Shown here: positions 7,778-15,939 of the stretch, one piece after another
Layout of the letters: each line of letters opens with the position of its first letter
How positions within the stretch are numbered: position 1 is the stretch's first letter
Virus record (IMG/VR): IMGVR_UViG_3300043419_002673
Location: 1-41,706 of that record
Direction: 5' to 3' (one strand)
DNA length: 41,706 nucleotides
Source of the DNA: a virus
Position numbers and translations under genes: made by a program
The notes under the pieces: generated by a model
What the model was told of the DNA's origin: nothing
Databases searched by the model: none
Seen by the model: only the letters and a program-made list of their open reading frames with translations

Positions 7778-8502
7778 GGTTCTCCTAAATTACTCATTCT
7801 TTTTTTAAGAACAGACTGAATGAAGCCTTCTTTTAAATGCCGGCTTCCTAGCATTAACGGAATTTTTGATTTATCAATTTTTCTAATAACAGAATAAAAA
7901 ACCCATTTTGATCTATCATTCATCATTAGGCTTAAGGCCGAATGATTGTGAGGTAGGGCCTGACATATTGACGCTCTAACCTTTGCGGATTTGTCTTTCG
8001 CCATTTGCTCGGCACAGGCTAGAAGCCCCAATCTATTGTACGCCTCGATGCGAACTTTATCAGAGGGATCTTTTAAAAATCTATCTACCTCGTTTATTGG
8101 GCAGATCTTTAAATACTCTGCTTTTGCCGAAGAATCATGGTCTTTAAAGATATCCGGATCAATATTGTAATCGTATAATCCAGAGGAAATAATATTTGAC
8201 TTATATGGGTAAAGTGGATTTTTTTGATCTGCCGTCAAAATATGGATTGAGAGACTGGGATGAAGATTTATGGTAGAAAAGACAAGCGCTCTATATGCAA
8301 AGTAAGAGCCACCCTTTGAATTAATAAATTTGCTAAATGATTTATCTAGCATAAGAACCTCCCCCTCTTCTTTTGTAAGGGGGAGATCATTCCAAAATGA
8401 CCACCCTATTCCAACTGGATATCTAGAGCCAGTCTTTGTGCCATTTTTTATAAATCTAGATATCTTTTCTTTCAGATTCTTTGATTTCTCTTCGGTCTTC
8501 AT
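7774..8502 (-). CDS. Helical-repeat (HEAT-like) protein, family with 37731-38570
   Basis: 242 aa. The C-terminal half is made of helical pairs. DKVRIEAYNRLG and AKVRASICQALP are HEAT-like repeats, followed by KIPLMLGSRHLK. The protein at 37731-38570 has DKVKLASYKKLG, AVIRRYAISILS and HIPMMLGSNHLK in the same order, so the two are paralogues. The N-terminal 130 residues are divergent. There are no catalytic motifs; it probably binds protein or nucleic acid. It overlaps the DHH gene by 47 nt, and AGGGA precedes the ATG. Function unknown. Confidence 0.75.
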   Translation of the reverse strand: MKTEEKSKNLKEKISRFIKNGTKTGSRYPVGIGWSFWNDLPLTKEEGEVLMLDKSFSKFINSKGGSYFAYRALVFSTINLHPSLSIHILTADQKNPLYPYKSNIISSGLYDYNIDPDIFKDHDSSAKAEYLKICPINEVDRFLKDPSDKVRIEAYNRLGLLACAEQMAKDKSAKVRASICQALPHNHSALSLMMNDRSKWVFYSVIRKIDKSKIPLMLGSRHLKEGFIQSVLKKRMSNLGEP

Positions 8503-9325
8503 TTAGATCCCTTAAGTCTTTTACTTTAAATCCGGAGGCAGCTCTATGTCCCCCTCCTCCAAATTTTACCGCAATCGCAGAAACGTCAAAATTTTTTTCC
8601 CTTCCACATCTGATAGAGAAAACATAGCCGTCTCCATCAAAATAATATGCTAAACCATATTTTGTCCCGGCTTCTTCTGCCACTCTGGAAGCAAGTTCGG
8701 ATTGATAAATTGGTGAATTAATGGCAGGAATCTCTTCACCAAGAACGGTGAGTATATGTTTCTTATTGAAGATTTCTTTAATCTTTTTTTCTCTCTGTCT
8801 AAGAAGAGCGGAACCTTCCTCTAAAAATTCGGAAAACTTTTGGTCATCCATTAGCCTTGCATTAAGCTCTTCCCAGAGTCTAAAAGAATAATCATAACTG
8901 TCTATGACGGCTAGAACTTCTTTCGCAAATGGCATTTGCCACTTCCAAAGATCCTGATCCTCAATATATTTAAGGAGAGTTGGCGGCTCTTTATTTATTC
9001 CATTACAATAATACCAGGAAAGAATTGAGCCACAATGAGACATATCAAAGTGACAAAAATCAAGATCTTTTAGTGCATCTTCTGCCGTTTTATGGTGATC
9101 AATTACGGTAACTGACTTATTTTTCTCTTTGAGAGAAAGCAAGATCTCTCTTGGGTAGGAGAAGTCAGCTATCCAAATATCTTTATCTTCCAGCCCCTCT
9201 GGAGGTGGGTTACCATGAGAGACAGGAATGTAGGTCATTTCCTCTCCCCATTTTCTCTCAAAACACCAGCGAGAGCCATAACCATCCGGACAATTCTTGT
9301 GATATAGTAAAACTTTATCTTTCAT
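8456..9325 (-). CDS. DHH-family phosphoesterase
   Basis: 289 aa. DHH superfamily motifs are in order: CPDGYGS (D14), IADFS (D54), DHH at 76-78, then a DHHA1-type end with FGGGGHRAASGF at 255-266. The family includes NrnA-type oligoribonucleases, pAp phosphatases and RecJ-like nucleases, which hydrolyse phosphodiesters using Mn2+. Without RecJ's extra domains and at this length, a nanoRNase or small-nucleotide phosphodiesterase is more likely. It lies between purA and a helical-repeat gene. Possible roles are recycling short oligonucleotides or degrading a signalling nucleotide of a host defence; the latter is speculation. Confidence 0.85.
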   Translation of the reverse strand: MKDKVLLYHKNCPDGYGSRWCFERKWGEEMTYIPVSHGNPPPEGLEDKDIWIADFSYPREILLSLKEKNKSVTVIDHHKTAEDALKDLDFCHFDMSHCGSILSWYYCNGINKEPPTLLKYIEDQDLWKWQMPFAKEVLAVIDSYDYSFRLWEELNARLMDDQKFSEFLEEGSALLRQREKKIKEIFNKKHILTVLGEEIPAINSPIYQSELASRVAEEAGTKYGLAYYFDGDGYVFSIRCGREKNFDVSAIAVKFGGGGHRAASGFKVKDLRDLNEDRREIKESERKDI

Positions 9326-9337
9326 AATAAACCTGAC

Positions 9338-10411
9338 TTAAAAAGTAAAACCTTCTATGATTTCAGAAGAAGAAGAGAAGTATATCTTTTCTAGCTCCGG
9401 ACACTCTACTGCCAATCTAGCAGTAATAAACTCCTTCATTAAGGAGAGAGAGTCGAATGATAGAAGTTCATTTTTGTAAAATAACTTAAAAACTTTAACT
9501 TCCTCTAGGATATCGCATTTAGAAGTAATTAGATAATTTCCTCCTGCCGTATTAAGGGCAAATATTAGCTTATCAAGATTGAGATAATTTACCTTACGAC
9601 GACGACCTGTTGTTGTTCCATATTCTTGGCCTGCATCTGCAATACTCAAAAGCTCTGGATTATCAAGCAGTGTCTCTGGAAAGTCCGGATCTTCACCAGA
9701 TCTTGTATCATACATTTTAGCGATAGCATAAATATTTCTTATTTTCTTTGGCGAAAAACCAAGTGAGGAGGCGGCATATGGAAGAGTTTCGCTACTAGTA
9801 ACATAAGGATAATTCCCACAGTTAATATCAAGAAAGAAACCCTGAGCACCTTCGCAAAGAATGTGACCAAAGAGCCTTCCATCAAATAGGTGGCTCTTCC
9901 AAAAAGAATCTAGTGCTGCCACCTCTTTAAATCTTATTCCCGTTCTGGCATACTTATCGGCATAAGCTGGAGCTATTCCTTTAGAGGTAGTTCCAAGTTT
10001 CTTAGCTAAATCCTTCTTGTCGGCCTCAATATGCTCTCCGGTGACAATATGAGTAGCTGGTGAAATCTTAATTAGAGAAGGATCAAATCCTGATTCTCTC
10101 AGATAGTTGAACTCTTCTTTTAGAAGCTCAAGATTTACAACACAACCTGGCCCAATAAGAGAGGTGATTCCATGAAAAACTCCAGCTGGAACCATATGAG
10201 TCTTATATTTTTTGCCATTAACAAAAATAGTATGACCTGCATTTTGCCCGCCACCCCATCGAGCAACAAAGTTATAATGCTTGTCGTTTGTTCCAAAAAT
10301 CTTTGCAGCTCTAGATGGCTGAGAAGAGAGAAAATTAGAAACCTTTCCTTTTGATTCGTCACCGTAGCTTGCACCATATACAATATCAACAGAAATAACT
10401 TCGTGGCTCAT
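9338..10411 (-). CDS. purA: Adenylosuccinate synthetase (PurA/PurZ family, short form)
   Basis: 357 aa against about 430 in E. coli. The motif GASYGDESKGK holds the catalytic Asp at 18, and QNAGHT has His60. TSKGIAPAYADK, EGAQGFFLD and the GTP-binding-side TTGRRRKVNYLNL follow in family order. PurA joins IMP and aspartate with GTP. In PurZ of diaminopurine phages the Asp is replaced by Ser; here Asp is kept, which favours true PurA chemistry, though the short length resembles archaeal and phage forms. The usual GDEGKGK Gly is Ser20. A GGAGGGC ribosome site is 3-4 nt before the ATG. Together with the IMPDH-family gene it places two IMP-branch enzymes in the same region. Confidence 0.88.
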   Translation of the reverse strand: MSHEVISVDIVYGASYGDESKGKVSNFLSSQPSRAAKIFGTNDKHYNFVARWGGGQNAGHTIFVNGKKYKTHMVPAGVFHGITSLIGPGCVVNLELLKEEFNYLRESGFDPSLIKISPATHIVTGEHIEADKKDLAKKLGTTSKGIAPAYADKYARTGIRFKEVAALDSFWKSHLFDGRLFGHILCEGAQGFFLDINCGNYPYVTSSETLPYAASSLGFSPKKIRNIYAIAKMYDTRSGEDPDFPETLLDNPELLSIADAGQEYGTTTGRRRKVNYLNLDKLIFALNTAGGNYLITSKCDILEEVKVFKLFYKNELLSFDSLSLMKEFITARLAVECPELEKIYFSSSSEIIEGFTF

Positions 10412-10427
10412 GTGCCCTCCGCAGGAA

Positions 10428-10718
10428 TTATACCTTTTGCGGTGCCTTTCGATTGCGGCGTGCTTTCTTTTCGGATCTCATTTTTAAGAGGTACTCGAAA
10501 TACTTTACTGCCACAGGATCTTCTTCATAAACTACATCTTCTGGAACTTCTTTTGTTTTTTTGACTACCGGAAGAGCATTTTCATTCTTATCATCAGAAT
10601 ATTCTTTGCCATAAAATCTATTTGAAATAGCCATATCATCTGGTCCGGTTCCCATTCTATTGGCATAGGGAACTCCAGGAATACCTATATCATTTAAACC
10701 TAAGGCTGTTTTTTTCAT
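10428..10718 (-). CDS. Hypothetical protein (96 aa)
   Basis: Not recognised. The N-terminal half is Gly/Pro/Asn-rich (GIPGVPYANRMGTGPDD) and looks disordered. An acidic stretch (VPEDVVYEEDP) is followed by a helix YFEYLLKMRSEKK and a strongly basic end (ARRNRKAPQKV). The start overlaps the stop of the HELGH-protein gene by 4 nt. The short disordered N-terminus and basic tail would suit a nucleic-acid or virion binder, but this is only an impression. Confidence 0.65.
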   Translation of the reverse strand: MKKTALGLNDIGIPGVPYANRMGTGPDDMAISNRFYGKEYSDDKNENALPVVKKTKEVPEDVVYEEDPVAVKYFEYLLKMRSEKKARRNRKAPQKV

Positions 10719-11398
10719 TTTGAAAAGAGTTTTTCTAAATCTTTTTGAAGTAGATCAAGATCTCTTTTTGCAATCTTCTTTGGAAGCTCTGGAGTTATCT
10801 CTTCTTTTGGAAGCATTGAAGCAATAAGGTATACATCCTTTACAAAAGATGTTTCTCCTAAATCATCAAGCTTGCTGGCTAGCTTTTTAAGCTCTAATCC
10901 TGCATCTATTTTCTTTGAAACTTTAAAACTTTGCATAGCTCTTTCTGCCTCCGATTCTGCAAATGGTTCTGGCTTAAATTCACCAGAGTCTTTAAACCCA
11001 CTTAAGTGACCTAACTCATGAGAAAAAATATGTAGTGCTGATGATAATAAAATAATAATAGTATTTATTTTTGGATTATTTTCCAAATTGGAAAGATCAA
11101 GTGATGATAACTCTGAAGGGTCTAAGCCTTGCCTTCTCATCTCATCCTGAATAGCCTTTTCAATTGCTGGCAAGACAAGATGTATATCATCGGATTTATC
11201 TTTATTTTTAGGATCATTTACCACATAAGCGAGAGCATTTGGACTATCTGATGGGGCGGTATTTTCAATAATTATTTTATCTATTGGAGGAAGATTGGAG
11301 ACTGGATTAAACTTTACCTTTCCCTTACCTCCAGATCTAAGTAATTCTACGATCTTGTTTAGTTTTGTTTGATCTAAAAATCCTGCTTTTTTAATCAT
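10715..11398 (-). CDS. HExxH metallopeptidase-like protein, possibly virion-associated
   Basis: 227 aa. SHELGHLSG gives H127, E128, H131 within a helix, with candidate third ligands in FAESEAERA (E149/E151). This is a zincin-like arrangement. The protein begins MIKKAGFLDQTKLNKIVELL, a short amphipathic start with a Lys-Ala pair that resembles the starts of several putative virion proteins in this window, and has no signal peptide. It overlaps its neighbours on both sides by 4 nt (11395-12183 and 10428-10718), forming a tight three-gene unit. No specific family is recognised. Confidence 0.7.
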   Translation of the reverse strand: MIKKAGFLDQTKLNKIVELLRSGGKGKVKFNPVSNLPPIDKIIIENTAPSDSPNALAYVVNDPKNKDKSDDIHLVLPAIEKAIQDEMRRQGLDPSELSSLDLSNLENNPKINTIIILLSSALHIFSHELGHLSGFKDSGEFKPEPFAESEAERAMQSFKVSKKIDAGLELKKLASKLDDLGETSFVKDVYLIASMLPKEEITPELPKKIAKRDLDLLQKDLEKLFSK

Positions 11399-12183
11399 CT
11401 TAAATAATCCTTTTTATGTTTTCTCTCTCCCTTTCCAGATCGGGATGGAGTGTATTCTTTTTTAACCTTCTCTTCTCTATATTTCTTTGTGCCGGCAGAT
11501 AGCCACTGACTTTGAACAGAAACTATATCACAATAGCTTTTATCAAGAATTGTAACAAAGAATTGATTTGAGCCAAAAGTTCTAATTTCCATCAGATTCT
11601 CTGATCTAGAGGGAGTTTTCCAAATACGATTTATCTTATTACTATTTTTAGCATAAAGATCGGCAATATATTTGCTAAGCTCTAAAATTCCTGCATTTTG
11701 AAAGGTCTTGATCGGATCTGGTGGAAAGGCCATAGTTTTATAATCTTGTCTAAAGATATTTCTAGCTGTAGTATTGACCCTTATTTCTCTTCCATGCTTT
11801 GGATCCATAATTCCTGTAGCTACTCTGGAGCCATATTCCTGTGGTGGCTTACCTTCTTTGATTGATTCCTTAACTGAAATTACTCTAGTTATAGAGTCTG
11901 CAGAAACACAAAAATAAAAAATACCAAAAGATTGAGACTTTTTAATGGTGCCAAGCTCTCTCTTTTTTTCTGCTATACTTCCGGTGCTTGGAACAAAAGC
12001 CTTGACTGTAGTTGATCTCGAAACATCTTCTGCAATAATCTTGTTTAGCTCTTCGTTTCTGACATCTCCAAAGTCAGAATAAAATTTTTCTCTAAAGTAA
12101 ACTCTTGGTCCGGTAGAAATATGAATTTTTCTACCAGACTCATCAGAAATATCAGTTGGATCTATTGAAGATGTTTTGAGCAT
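11395..12183 (-). CDS. Hypothetical protein (262 aa)
   Basis: Not recognised. Mostly beta/alpha in appearance, with Arg-rich and Lys-rich C-terminal tail (YREEKVKKEYTPSRSGKG followed by more basic residues). It has no signal or membrane segment. It starts after a strong terminator (12191-12217), so it opens a new transcript with the two genes downstream (HELGH protein and 96-aa protein), coupled by ATGA overlaps. I saw no recognisable promoter in the 50 bp before it beyond a T-rich stretch (TTTTTTATTATCTATG). Confidence 0.65.
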   Translation of the reverse strand: MLKTSSIDPTDISDESGRKIHISTGPRVYFREKFYSDFGDVRNEELNKIIAEDVSRSTTVKAFVPSTGSIAEKKRELGTIKKSQSFGIFYFCVSADSITRVISVKESIKEGKPPQEYGSRVATGIMDPKHGREIRVNTTARNIFRQDYKTMAFPPDPIKTFQNAGILELSKYIADLYAKNSNKINRIWKTPSRSENLMEIRTFGSNQFFVTILDKSYCDIVSVQSQWLSAGTKKYREEKVKKEYTPSRSGKGERKHKKDYLR

Positions 12184-12190
12184 AGATAAT

Positions 12191-12217
12191 AAAAAAGCCC
12201 CTACTAAGAGGGGCTTT
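12191..12217 (-). terminator. Intrinsic terminator
   Basis: On the minus strand AAAGCCCCT and AGGGGCTTT form a 9-bp stem with a 6-nt loop, running into TTTTTTATTA. It ends the 13596-12233 transcription unit. Confidence 0.9.
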
Positions 12218-12232
12218 AATTACCAGATTATT

Positions 12233-12493
12233 TTATAACTCAACCATCATCGCTACCAGCTTTAGAAGATCATCCATATTTTCAACCTTCATCTTCTTTG
12301 GTGGCTTTGCATAGCCGAGTCGGACATTCTGAATCTCCTGGGTTGACAGGAGACTCTTTACGGCAGACTCTCTCACTCCCTGAATCCCACCCTCAAAAGA
12401 AAAGAGGAATAGATCGCGAGACTCATCTGGAATTTTAAATGGCACAAGGTAGTTGGTATGAATTGGAAACTTTAGGTAAACAAAATCAGACAT
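12233..12493 (-). CDS. Hypothetical protein (86 aa)
   Basis: Not recognised. Begins MSDFVYLKFPIHTNYLVPF, a beta-rich start, and has a C-terminal helix (VENMDDLLKLVAMMVEL). The ATG overlaps the stop of the gene before it by 8 nt. It is the last gene of a three-gene unit that begins at the promoter near 13649 and ends at the 12191 terminator. Confidence 0.7.
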   Translation of the reverse strand: MSDFVYLKFPIHTNYLVPFKIPDESRDLFLFSFEGGIQGVRESAVKSLLSTQEIQNVRLGYAKPPKKMKVENMDDLLKLVAMMVEL

Positions 12494-13370
12494 TGGATGC
12501 CTCCTGCATACGGGTTACGACTACTTCTCGAATAGACTGATCTTGACAAACTGCCATAAATGGTAGATATTCCTTTGGAATCGTCCTTGCAAGATACAGG
12601 GCGGAGTTATAGTGCTTCGTATCCATCACCTGACTAAGAACTTCTGTTGCGTTCTTGAACTTGGAAATATTATTGGCAATCGCCTTCACCCCCATATCTG
12701 ATGCTTCTTCTGAAGAATCTGAGCGAACCTTTCTTGCAGCCTTCTTTGTTAGGCAGCCTACAGAGGCAAGTGCGGCATAGATTTCTCCGCGAAAGGTGTG
12801 AGATACATTTGATCCAAATTGAGTATCTTCAACCTCCTGAATCATTCTTGCAGTAGATCGTCTTGCGATTGCTGGAAGCAGGGCAATATCAAAAACATTT
12901 TTATATGAAGTTTTATTTCTGCTAAAACGACGCCTATAAATAAGATCTGGATCTGCCTTTCCTGTTATAAATCCAGCCTCAATAAGACCCACATATTCTG
13001 GCGGTGGACGCTGCCAATAAGAATTAAAAGCACCCTCTGAAACAATCTTGTTTAGACGGTCACCATTATCGGTAATCCACTTATTAAAGTTTGGATCTGC
13101 ATTAAGATCGATGCCATTCTGAATGGCATAGGAAAAGACGAGAGATATTGTCTCTCCCCAAACGTCATTATTTGTTGGGCTAAAATCTGCAAATATTACC
13201 TCTCCTGCCGCACCAGAAGTAATAATGCTATTCATCATATCCTGATTTGCAAGATTGATTGAACTTCTAGACCTTTTTAGGCTAAAAACATCATAAATAG
13301 CATCAAGCAAAAGCTGTGTTGCCTTTGTCTTTCCCCAGTTATTAGATGTAATTTGATAAAGATTACTCAT
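12486..13370 (-). CDS. Hypothetical helical protein (about 294 aa)
   Basis: Mostly alpha-helical with no catalytic motif. The end KEYLPFMAVCQDQSIREVVVTRMQEA resembles the closing helices of the helical-repeat proteins at 7774 and 37731, but the match is weak. The frame opens at 13388; I prefer ATG 13370 (MSNLYQITSNNW) because it makes an ATGAGTAA overlap with the upstream gene and has AGGA 9 nt upstream, while the first ATG has no ribosome site. It is the middle gene of a three-gene operon. Confidence 0.7.
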   Translation of the reverse strand: MSNLYQITSNNWGKTKATQLLLDAIYDVFSLKRSRSSINLANQDMMNSIITSGAAGEVIFADFSPTNNDVWGETISLVFSYAIQNGIDLNADPNFNKWITDNGDRLNKIVSEGAFNSYWQRPPPEYVGLIEAGFITGKADPDLIYRRRFSRNKTSYKNVFDIALLPAIARRSTARMIQEVEDTQFGSNVSHTFRGEIYAALASVGCLTKKAARKVRSDSSEEASDMGVKAIANNISKFKNATEVLSQVMDTKHYNSALYLARTIPKEYLPFMAVCQDQSIREVVVTRMQEASNV

Positions 13371-13596
13371 TAGAATCTGTTCCTGCATAAGAATTAATCC
13401 AAGTGATTAGCTCATCTTGATGACAGCTAATAATCTGAAGCTTTGTCTGATCTGAAAAGCTAGTCCAAAAACCGGACAAATCCTTTAGAGGAAGGGAGCA
13501 AAATCCCTTTAAAACACCGTTATCGCGGTGAGGTGACTGAGCAAGACCATTAATTGCCACGGTGATTAGCTGATTAAAAATCTCTTCTTTTGTCAT
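13363..13596 (-). CDS. Hypothetical protein (77 aa)
   Basis: Not recognised. Starts MTKEEIFNQLITVAINGLAQ, is helical, and contains W and a run of polar residues in the middle; no signal or membrane segment. AGGAG precedes the ATG by about 7 nt. It is the first gene behind the promoter at 13644 and the leader hairpin at 13613-13636, and overlaps the next gene's start. Confidence 0.7.
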   Translation of the reverse strand: MTKEEIFNQLITVAINGLAQSPHRDNGVLKGFCSLPLKDLSGFWTSFSDQTKLQIISCHQDELITWINSYAGTDSNE

Positions 13597-13612
13597 CGTT
13601 ACTCCTGCTAAT

Positions 13613-13670
13613 AAGCGCAGGGAAATTCCTGCGCTTAAGCTATACCATAGGTGGTGCGATTTTATAGAAT
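13613..13670 (-). promoter_or_regulatory. Promoter with hairpin at the predicted transcription start
   Basis: The minus strand reads TCTATAAAATCGC then CCTATGGTATAGC, with -10-like TATGGT at 13644-13649, nearly the same as the block upstream of moxR. The predicted start (about 13637) is the first base before a perfect 9-bp hairpin, AAGCGCAGG with CCTGCGCTT (13613-13636). Confidence 0.65.
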
Positions 13671-13674
13671 TTTT

Positions 13675-15294
13675 TTATTCTGCCATTAGATCGGAAAGAT
13701 CTTGGTAAACACAAACTTCTGTTGTCAGGAGAGTTCCGGCAGCTGAGACTGCATTCTCTACGCCTTTTCTGACTACCTTGACAGGATCGATAATTCCACG
13801 ATCCATCATATCCTCTACAAACTCTCCACGGAGCGCATCAAAGCCAACAAACCCTCCTGTTGATAGAATTCTCTCCTGTGGTCCGTGATGATCAAATCCA
13901 CCATTCTTCATAATCTGAAGGAATGGTTCCCTTAGAGCATTCTTTAGAATATTGAGTCCAGCAAGCTCTTCTGGAAGAAGATCTGATCCTTTTTTGGATT
14001 GAATAAAATCTCCAAGAACTCTTGATGCCTGAAGAAGAGCGGAACCTCCACCTGGAACAATGCCCATTTCAATAGCAGCACGAACAGCATTGAGAGAATC
14101 TTCTACTCTGTCCTTACGCTCTCTCATTTCTCCTTCGGTAGAGCCTCCGACACGGAATACTGCCGCTCCACCAGCCAGCTTAGAAAGTCTGTCCTTAAGA
14201 GAAGATTTTTGATGATCAAATAGAGTCTCATCCACCATCTGAGACTTAATCATTCTAACTCTCATCTCAACAGATTCTTTTCCTCCAGCTCCATCAACAA
14301 CAAGGGTGGTATTTCTGGTGCAAAGGATTCTTCTTGCCATACCAAAATCTGAAAGCTCTGCGTCACGAAGTGCTCTTCCATTAGAATTGTCAAAGACCTT
14401 GCCACCAACTACGGCAGCAATATCTTCCAGCATATCTCTTCTGACATCACCAAAGCCTGGTGCCTTAATAGCACAACAGAGTAGGTTTGCTTTCTGTCTG
14501 TTGAGAACTAGAGTGGCAAGAGCCTCTCCTTCTACATCACGAGCAATAATGAAAAGTGGTCTTCCGGCCCCATGAGTCTTTTGAAGAATCTCTAGAAACT
14601 CTGTAGAAGAAGAAATCTTATCATCATAAAGCACAACATAAGCATTTTCAAATTCGCAAGAAAGTTTCTCTGCATTAGTTATAAATGCAGGAGAGAGCCA
14701 GCCCTTACCAATCTGCAAACCTTCAGTATAGGTTACCTGAGTTTGACCTCCAGTTGATTCCTCAAGGGAAACAACTCCATCCTCTCCAACATTAGAAACA
14801 ACTTCTCCAATCATAGAGCCAAGCTCAGAATCATTATTGGTAGAAATGGTAGCTACATGCTTCAGAGTTTCTTCTGAGTCAATCTTGCGAGCCAAAGAAG
14901 AGAGAAAGGTGGTAACTTGAGAAAGTCCAAGATCAAGACCTCTCTTAAGAAGTACTGGATTGTTTCCAGCTGCAATTAGCTTTAGACCCTCATTAAAGAT
15001 AGACTGTGAAAGAACTGTAGCGGTAGTTGTTCCATCACCAGCCATAGAGTTTGTAGCAGATGCAGCAGACTTAATTAGAGAAGCTCCCATATTTTGGAGA
15101 GGGTCTTTTAGCTCAATGGCTCTTGCGACGGAAACTCCATCTTTTGTAATAACTGGTGCTCCATAGCCTCTTTCAAGTGCGGCGTGACGACCACGGGGAC
15201 CAAGAGTAACCTTTACTGCATCGGCTACAATATTAACGCCTTTTTGAATTTCTGCTCTTGCTTCAGAACCAAACTTAACTTCTTTTGCTGACAT
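13675..15294 (-). CDS. groEL: Phage-encoded GroEL-type chaperonin
   Basis: 539 aa, full length for GroEL (about 548). ATP-site blocks are TLGPRGRHA, KDGVSVA and GDGTTTATVL in the equatorial domain. The apical domain runs LSPAFITNAEK through KAPGFGDVRRDMLEDIA, and MGIVPGGGSALL leads back to the equatorial domain. The family's Gly-Gly-Met tail is missing; it ends VYQDLSDLMAE. No groES is in the window. GroEL folds proteins inside a double-ring cage; several jumbo phages (for example EL and OBP of Pseudomonas) encode their own, some acting without GroES. No promoter is visible in the 12 bp before the gene, so it is probably read from the methyltransferase or upstream. Confidence 0.95.
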   Translation of the reverse strand: MSAKEVKFGSEARAEIQKGVNIVADAVKVTLGPRGRHAALERGYGAPVITKDGVSVARAIELKDPLQNMGASLIKSAASATNSMAGDGTTTATVLSQSIFNEGLKLIAAGNNPVLLKRGLDLGLSQVTTFLSSLARKIDSEETLKHVATISTNNDSELGSMIGEVVSNVGEDGVVSLEESTGGQTQVTYTEGLQIGKGWLSPAFITNAEKLSCEFENAYVVLYDDKISSSTEFLEILQKTHGAGRPLFIIARDVEGEALATLVLNRQKANLLCCAIKAPGFGDVRRDMLEDIAAVVGGKVFDNSNGRALRDAELSDFGMARRILCTRNTTLVVDGAGGKESVEMRVRMIKSQMVDETLFDHQKSSLKDRLSKLAGGAAVFRVGGSTEGEMRERKDRVEDSLNAVRAAIEMGIVPGGGSALLQASRVLGDFIQSKKGSDLLPEELAGLNILKNALREPFLQIMKNGGFDHHGPQERILSTGGFVGFDALRGEFVEDMMDRGIIDPVKVVRKGVENAVSAAGTLLTTEVCVYQDLSDLMAE

Positions 15295-15305
15295 TATTTA
15301 CCTCT

Positions 15306-15932
15306 TTAGGTATAAATATTACTGTAAGACGCGCCAATTTTTTGCATCAAATTTTGATTGTTATTTAGCGCAATTGAAAGAGGGTCGGAGCCAGCGAACG
15401 GGTCGCAAACTACCTCCATTTCTCTGAGCTGCTGCTCCATGATTATCTCCCAGATTTTAGGCGGCTTTGCAGATAATCCGGCGGGCTTCTTTTCGTGAAA
15501 AATATTGGGCATACCTGTAACATACTTTTTCGTTGCACCATTAGTGCAATAGACAATGTATTCCACCTGATTACGCCAGTGATATCCCATTGTCATATTG
15601 ACCTTATCCCAAACCAAAATATTTCGGAAGGTCCAACCTGCCTTCTCTAGAGAGTCCTTAGTATGAAAAAGACCATCGCGATTGGCAAAGACATAACATC
15701 CTGCTCCAGAGTTTGAATTCTGGAGCATTTCGTTGTAGCACCACTCAAGATCCTTGTAGGTTAGTCTAGCATACATATCATCTTTGCCATCTTCAAATTT
15801 CATTCTCCCTGTTCCATTTTGATTTTGGAATGGATAAGGAGGATCTGTAATCCAAAGATCTACCTTGGATGTTGCTTTTAGGTGGCTAAAGAAATCTTTA
15901 ACTTCTAACTTTGTTATGTTTATTTTTGACAT
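15306..15932 (-). CDS. DNA methyltransferase (N6-adenine/N4-cytosine type)
   Basis: 208 aa. Motif IV TDPPYPF is at 29-35 (DPPY, typical of amino methyltransferases). SAKPPKIWEIIM matches the usual (H/S)xxxKP-x-x-L block, and the SAM-binding motif I DPFAGS is at 177-182 near the C-terminus, giving the beta-class order. The usual DPFAGSGTT continues here as DPFAGSDPLS, so part of the SAM loop is altered. No restriction enzyme is next to it, so it is an orphan enzyme, likely to protect phage DNA or mark it. It lies 11 bp upstream of groEL and 7 bp downstream of the nucleotidyltransferase gene. Confidence 0.85.
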   Translation of the reverse strand: MSKINITKLEVKDFFSHLKATSKVDLWITDPPYPFQNQNGTGRMKFEDGKDDMYARLTYKDLEWCYNEMLQNSNSGAGCYVFANRDGLFHTKDSLEKAGWTFRNILVWDKVNMTMGYHWRNQVEYIVYCTNGATKKYVTGMPNIFHEKKPAGLSAKPPKIWEIIMEQQLREMEVVCDPFAGSDPLSIALNNNQNLMQKIGASYSNIYT

Positions 15933-15939
15933 TTAAATC

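Noticed and set aside
9338-10411. PurZ-type diaminopurine (Z-genome) synthetase
   Set aside because: The discriminating residue is Asp18 as in PurA, not Ser as in PurZ, and no DatZ/MazZ/DpoZ partner was seen in the window. Kept as a testable possibility only in the findings.
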